Assembly (NCBI GenBank): GCA_903858105.1
Contig: CAIOHN010000049.1
Coordinates: 1 to 44,989, forward strand
Reading direction: 5' to 3'
Source: an uncultured Pseudomonadota bacterium
Lineage (GTDB): Bacteria; Pseudomonadota; Gammaproteobacteria; Methylococcales; Methylomonadaceae
DNA: 44,989 bases
Part shown: one piece after another, positions 41,401 to 44,989 of the stretch
Layout of the letters: every line of letters begins with the position of its first letter
Position numbering within the stretch: the stretch's first letter is position 1
Notes under the pieces: generated by a model
The model's input: only the letters and a program-made list of their open reading frames with translations
Told to the model about the DNA's origin: nothing
Database searches by the model: none
Program-made: the position numbers and the translations under genes

Positions 41401-41680
41401 TTGCCGTCAGCAAGCCGCGCATCAATTTAACGACGCTTTGTTCCAGCAAATAGGTGCGTTCCTGTTGGCCTTCCACCTTGCGGCAGGCGAGCGCCAAGCC
41501 CCAGGCGGCCAGAATGCTGTATACATTGTCTCGCACCCAGGCATCGGTGTAATTGCCGTGGGTGGTGACGGCGGTGCTGGCTGGCAACAGGCCACTGATC
41601 CAGTCCTGGCGGTTGAGGATGATATCCTGAACTTGGCGGTAATACAGGTCTAGCGATTCGGTTTGGCTGGTTGGCATCAT
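38465..41680 (-). CDS. GH15 / phosphorylase kinase alpha-subunit-like protein (1071 aa)
   Basis: [90 protein letters not shown]. Confidence 0.85.
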   Translation of the reverse strand: [1071 protein letters not shown]

Positions 41681-41721
41681 GTCACTTTTAGATGGAGTAG
41701 CGTTTGCGAAGAAACGTGAAC

Positions 41722-42288
41722 TTAAGCTTTGGGCAGGGTAACTCCGGTTTGACCTTGGTATTTGCCGCCGCGATCTTTATAAGAGGTTTCGCAGATTTCG
41801 TCGCCGCCGAAAAACAGCATCTGTGCTACGCCTTCGTTAGCGTAGATTTTGGCTGGCAGTGGGGTGGTGTTGGAAAATTCCAGCGTCACATGGCCTTCCC
41901 ATTCTGGTTCCAGCGGCGTGACGTTGACGATAATGCCGCAGCGAGCATAAGTCGATTTACCCAAACAGATCACCAGCACGTCGCGGGGGATTCTGAAAAA
42001 CTCCACGGTGCGGGCCAAGGCAAACGAATTGGGCGGAATGATGCAAACATCGGATTTAACATCTACAAAGCTGCCTTCGTCAAAATCCTTGGGATCGACG
42101 ATGGTGGAGTTGATGTTGGTGAAGATTTTAAACTCGTTGGAGCAGCGCACATCGTAGCCGTAACTGGAGGTGCCGTAAGAAATGATGCGGCCTTGCGCGG
42201 ATTCACGGACTTGCCCGGCCTGAAACGGCTCGATCATGCCGTGTTGCTCGGACATGCGGCGGATCCATTTGTCTGATTTTATGCTCAT
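41722..42288 (-). CDS. dcd: dCTP deaminase
   Basis: [83 protein letters not shown]. Confidence 0.97.
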   Translation of the reverse strand: MSIKSDKWIRRMSEQHGMIEPFQAGQVRESAQGRIISYGTSSYGYDVRCSNEFKIFTNINSTIVDPKDFDEGSFVDVKSDVCIIPPNSFALARTVEFFRIPRDVLVICLGKSTYARCGIIVNVTPLEPEWEGHVTLEFSNTTPLPAKIYANEGVAQMLFFGGDEICETSYKDRGGKYQGQTGVTLPKA

Positions 42289-42532
42289 GTTGCTGATTGC
42301 GTGTGGATGGATAACAGATTGTTCAAAATATCATATTAGCCCGGAAAAATCGCTATCTAGCTTGGTGAAAAGCGCTAATTTGTTGGGTTTGGGCATTATT
42401 GAGGCGGGTCATGTTGTCCCGACAGTGGTTGCATGACCAAGATCTAAATTGTCAGGGAACGCTATCGCGCACCCTGACCTACACAAGCGCAGGAATTTTT
42501 TAGATAAATTAGCAAAAACTTATTTACAAACA

Positions 42533-42545
42533 AGACGACCGGTCG
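42533..42545. promoter_or_regulatory. Palindromic operator candidate (AGACGACCGGTCG) upstream of tetR gene
   Basis: CGACCGGTCG palindrome; 12-bp AGACGACCGGTC repeated exactly at 44385-44396. Confidence 0.7.
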
Positions 42546-42549
42546 CATA

Positions 42550-43155
42550 ATGCGCCCCATGTCAAAGTCCGCCCCCAAACAAATCAAAAAAGACAGACTG
42601 CTCGAACAGGGCGTGAGCTTGCTATTGGAAAAAGGCTATCACGCTACCGGTTTAAAAGAGATTTTGGACACAGTGCAAATCCCCAAAGGCTCTTTTTACA
42701 ATTACTTCAATAGCAAGGAACAGTTTGCTGCCGAGGCAATTCATCATTACATCGAGCCGTTTATCCTGCGCTTGTCCGGGCATTTGCAAAACCCTGAGCT
42801 AGATGGTTTGGCCGCCTTGCGAACCTATTACCTTGAGTTGATCAGCGAAGTGGCGATCAGCGGTTTTAAAGGCGGTTGTCTGCTGGGCAACTTGATGGGC
42901 GAGATTGGCGACACCAGTCCTTTGTGCCGCGATGCTTTGCTGGATGCGGTAGAGCGTTACAGCAATTTGCAAAAAACGGCGTTGGAACGTGGTCAACAAG
43001 AAGGCAAAGTCCGGCTGGATCGTTCGGCGAAAAGCATGGCCGATTTGATGTTGAACGGCTGGCAGGGCGCGTTGTTGCGGATGAAAGTCGAGCAATCGGT
43101 GGAGCCGTTGAAAGCGGTTTGTCAGGATTTGTTGGATGATTATTTTAGAGCGTGA
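42550..43155 (+). CDS. TetR/AcrR-family transcriptional regulator
   Basis: LLEQGVSLLLEKGYHATGLKEILDTVQIPKGSFYNYFNSKEQFAAEAI helix-turn-helix. Confidence 0.92.
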   Translation: MRPMSKSAPKQIKKDRLLEQGVSLLLEKGYHATGLKEILDTVQIPKGSFYNYFNSKEQFAAEAIHHYIEPFILRLSGHLQNPELDGLAALRTYYLELISEVAISGFKGGCLLGNLMGEIGDTSPLCRDALLDAVERYSNLQKTALERGQQEGKVRLDRSAKSMADLMLNGWQGALLRMKVEQSVEPLKAVCQDLLDDYFRA

Positions 43156-43191
43156 ATGGATACAGTTTTCTGCAAACTGTTATGAACCATA

Positions 43192-43719
43192 TTGCTTTTG
43201 GAGGAGTTTTTGAAAATCCTATTTATCCTGATTCCATTGTGTTTTTGTTTAGGGGGATGTTCCGAGCAATCTGAAACAACCTCCTCAACGAAGTCAGAAC
43301 GGCCTGGTGTTGATCTTGTTGAAAAGCCAGAAGCGGTGGCAGCCGTTGTTTCAGAGAACCCAGTAGAGCCTCCCAATAAGTCGGAAGCGATTCCTACAGA
43401 ACTCGCGGTCGATAATGCGGTAGCATTGATTTTCGAGCTTCCCGAAATCAAAGCGTGGTCGGACTATATCGATCAAAAATCGCAAGGTAAGGTGCATGCG
43501 GCAATATTAACCAGAGCTAAAGAGCCACAAGACATAGATGGAAAGCAATATTGGCCGGTTGATTTCTTTGAGAGCCAAGACACTCATATGCATCGCTGGG
43601 AGTCGTTTTGGGTGCGTATTGATGGAAAGGAAATATTGGTAGAAGATTTGGCCGACGGTCCGATTAGCTTGCAGGATTGGCGAGATCAAAAGAAGCCTTT
43701 GGAACGAATAAAATCTTAA
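43192..43719 (+). CDS. Hypothetical lipoprotein
   Basis: Hydrophobic N-term with lipobox LGGC; 175 aa; start uncertain. Confidence 0.65.
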   Translation: MLLEEFLKILFILIPLCFCLGGCSEQSETTSSTKSERPGVDLVEKPEAVAAVVSENPVEPPNKSEAIPTELAVDNAVALIFELPEIKAWSDYIDQKSQGKVHAAILTRAKEPQDIDGKQYWPVDFFESQDTHMHRWESFWVRIDGKEILVEDLADGPISLQDWRDQKKPLERIKS

Positions 43720-43799
43720 GGAACTTAGACGTGGTGGACGCCGTAAGCGCAACTTGTAAAGAGGTAACAAATGTGGATATTTCACCGGAGCAACGAATT

Positions 43800-44030
43800 A
43801 TGAACAACGACCCTAAACGCATCATCGACGACGCGATGCAATTGGAACCTGCAATTCGCGCCTTTATTGCTGAAACGCTGTTGGAATCCCTGGATTTTGA
43901 GGAAGACTTTCCCGTCTCGGCTGCATGGCAGGAAGAAATTCGGCGTCGTTGTGCCGCCATCGATAACGGAACGGCTCGACTCGTCGATCACGAATCAGCG
44001 ATAGCTCAATTGCGCGCAAGCCTTGCCTAA
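43800..44030 (+). CDS. Putative addiction module antitoxin (TIGR02574-like)
   Basis: LEPAIRAFIAETLLESLDFEEDFPVSAAWQEEIRRRCAAIDNGTARLVDHESAIAQLRASLA; TAATG overlap with toxin ORF. Confidence 0.8.
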   Translation: MNNDPKRIIDDAMQLEPAIRAFIAETLLESLDFEEDFPVSAAWQEEIRRRCAAIDNGTARLVDHESAIAQLRASLA

Positions 44031-44322
44031 TGCTGTTCATTTGGAATGATGAGGCATTGACCGAAGCCAATGCCGCTACCTTGTATTATCGTGAGAAACA
44101 AGCGGAGTTGGGACGGCGTTTTGTCGATGCTATCGAAGACGCAACAGCAAAAATTGCTCACCATTACTGTATCGGAAATTAGCGGGCGATGTTCGCAAAT
44201 GCAAACTACCTCACTTCCCTTTCGGCATTGTTTACAGCGTTCGAGAGGAGGCGATATACATCATCGCCCTGATGCATGTGCGACAAGAGCCGGGTTATTG
44301 GCAGCATCGGATTAAATCGTAA
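44030..44322 (+). pseudogene. Frameshifted ParE/RelE-family toxin
   Basis: Frame 1 MLFIWNDEALTEANAATLYYREKQAELGRRFVDAIEDATAKIAHH then stop at 44180-44182; shifted frame continues PLLYRKLAGDVRKCKLPHFPFGIVYSVREEAIYIIALMHVRQEPGYWQHRIKS* to 44322. Confidence 0.85.
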
Positions 44323-44346
44323 CTCTTTTGCGACAAACAAAAACCC

Positions 44347-44370
44347 GCTGCCCACCCGGCAGCATTTTTT
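44347..44370 (+). terminator. Rho-independent terminator after toxin remnant
   Basis: gctgcc-caccc-ggcagc-atttttt. Confidence 0.7.
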
Positions 44371-44384
44371 AACGCCGGTAATTT

Positions 44385-44396
44385 AGACGACCGGTC
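44385..44396. promoter_or_regulatory. Second copy of TetR operator candidate (AGACGACCGGTC)
   Basis: Exact 12-bp match to 42533-42544, 18 bp before the start of the DUF4242 gene. Confidence 0.7.
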
Positions 44397-44414
44397 ATTT
44401 ATTAGGAGATCATC

Positions 44415-44687
44415 ATGCCCAAATACATTATCGAACGCGATATTCCCGGTGCCGGCCAGCTGACGCAAGCCGAGCTGCAAAGTATTTCCCAAAAATCCTG
44501 CGGCGTGTTGCGCGACATGGGGCCGCGCATTCAATGGTTCCAAAGCTATGTGACCGGTGACAAGGTGTATTGCATCTATATCGCCGACAGCGAACAAGCG
44601 ATCCGCGAACACGCCGAGCAAGGCGGTTTTCCGGCCAATCGCATCGAACAAATTACCACCATCATCGACCCGGCCACGGGCGATTGA
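44415..44687 (+). CDS. DUF4242 / SCO4226-like nickel-binding family protein
   Basis: MPKYIIERDIPGAGQLTQAELQSISQKSCGVLRDMGPRIQWFQSYVTGDKVYCIYIADSEQAIREHAEQGGFPANRI. Confidence 0.85.
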   Translation: MPKYIIERDIPGAGQLTQAELQSISQKSCGVLRDMGPRIQWFQSYVTGDKVYCIYIADSEQAIREHAEQGGFPANRIEQITTIIDPATGD

Positions 44688-44699
44688 TGATGGCTTATG

Positions 44700-44814
44700 G
44701 TTCCCACGCTCCGGCGTACCCGCATGGCATAAATGGGAACCGAGCTAGGGACGCTCCAGCGTCCCGAACCGCAGGAGCGGTTCAACATGCATTCCCACGC
44801 GGGAGCGTGGGAAC
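44700..44814. repeat. REP/MITE-like multi-hairpin repeat
   Basis: Outer arms GTTCCCACGCTCC (44700-44712) / GGAGCGTGGGAAC (44802-44814), with inner hairpins GGGACGCTCCAGCGTCCC and GAACCGCAGGAGCGGTTC. Confidence 0.75.
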
Positions 44815-44839
44815 GATAACAACAAGGGGAGAGAACACC

Positions 44840-44989
44840 ATGACATTCAAACTAAGCACTTTTACCGCCGCACTAATGCTCGGCACAGCAAGCCTATATG
44901 CCAGCGCCGACGAAACCTGCGCCTCGCCTTACATGGCAAAAATCACTGGCCAGGAAGATTTTGTTTACATCTGGACGCTGGGCTCGGAA
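44840..44989 (+). CDS. N-terminus of probable selenium-binding protein 56 / methanethiol oxidase (partial at window end)
   Basis: Signal peptide then ADETCASPYMAKITGQEDFVYIWTLGSE, resembling SBP56/MtoX N-termini. Confidence 0.6.
   Translation, partial: MTFKLSTFTAALMLGTASLYASADETCASPYMAKITGQEDFVYIWTLGSE

Overview
The window looks like a chromosomal segment of a gammaproteobacterial methanotroph or methylotroph (Methylococcales-like; inferred from gene content, not searched). The first ~15 kb are mostly housekeeping genes: DUF2782 protein, pteridine reductase/folK/folB, plsY, divergent tsaD, the macromolecular-synthesis operon rpsU-yqeY-dnaG-rpoD, tRNA-Ile2(CAU), metK-ahcY, bioA-rsmE and a CPBP protease. 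Next come an MltD-like lytic transglycosylase and a cydB with no adjacent cydA. The most interesting part is ~19.7-29.6 kb. Six minus-strand genes with overlapping stop/start codons encode a corrinoid reductive activase, a corrinoid protein, a UroD-type methyltransferase homolog, a DUF1638 protein, a GAF histidine kinase and a REC-PAS-GGDEF-EAL protein. Divergent to them are a REC-histidine kinase and a stand-alone REC protein. No substrate-specific MtxB methyltransferase is present, and the UroD homolog appears to lack usual Zn ligands. It may be a corrinoid/one-carbon module wired to c-di-GMP signalling. Other features: DUF815 ATPase with a DnaA-box/palindrome cluster upstream, an MCP broken by one amber codon, a Fae paralog without the expected catalytic His, a nif-accessory group (nifF, 4Fe4S-LRV protein, ankyrin protein), glk plus a phosphorylase-kinase-alpha-like GH15 protein, dcd, and a TetR regulator whose palindromic operator recurs 1.85 kb away in front of a DUF4242 gene. 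An antitoxin with a frameshifted ParE/RelE toxin lies between. The window ends in the N-terminus of a probable methanethiol oxidase/SBP56 protein. No CRISPR array, rRNA or intact transposase was seen.
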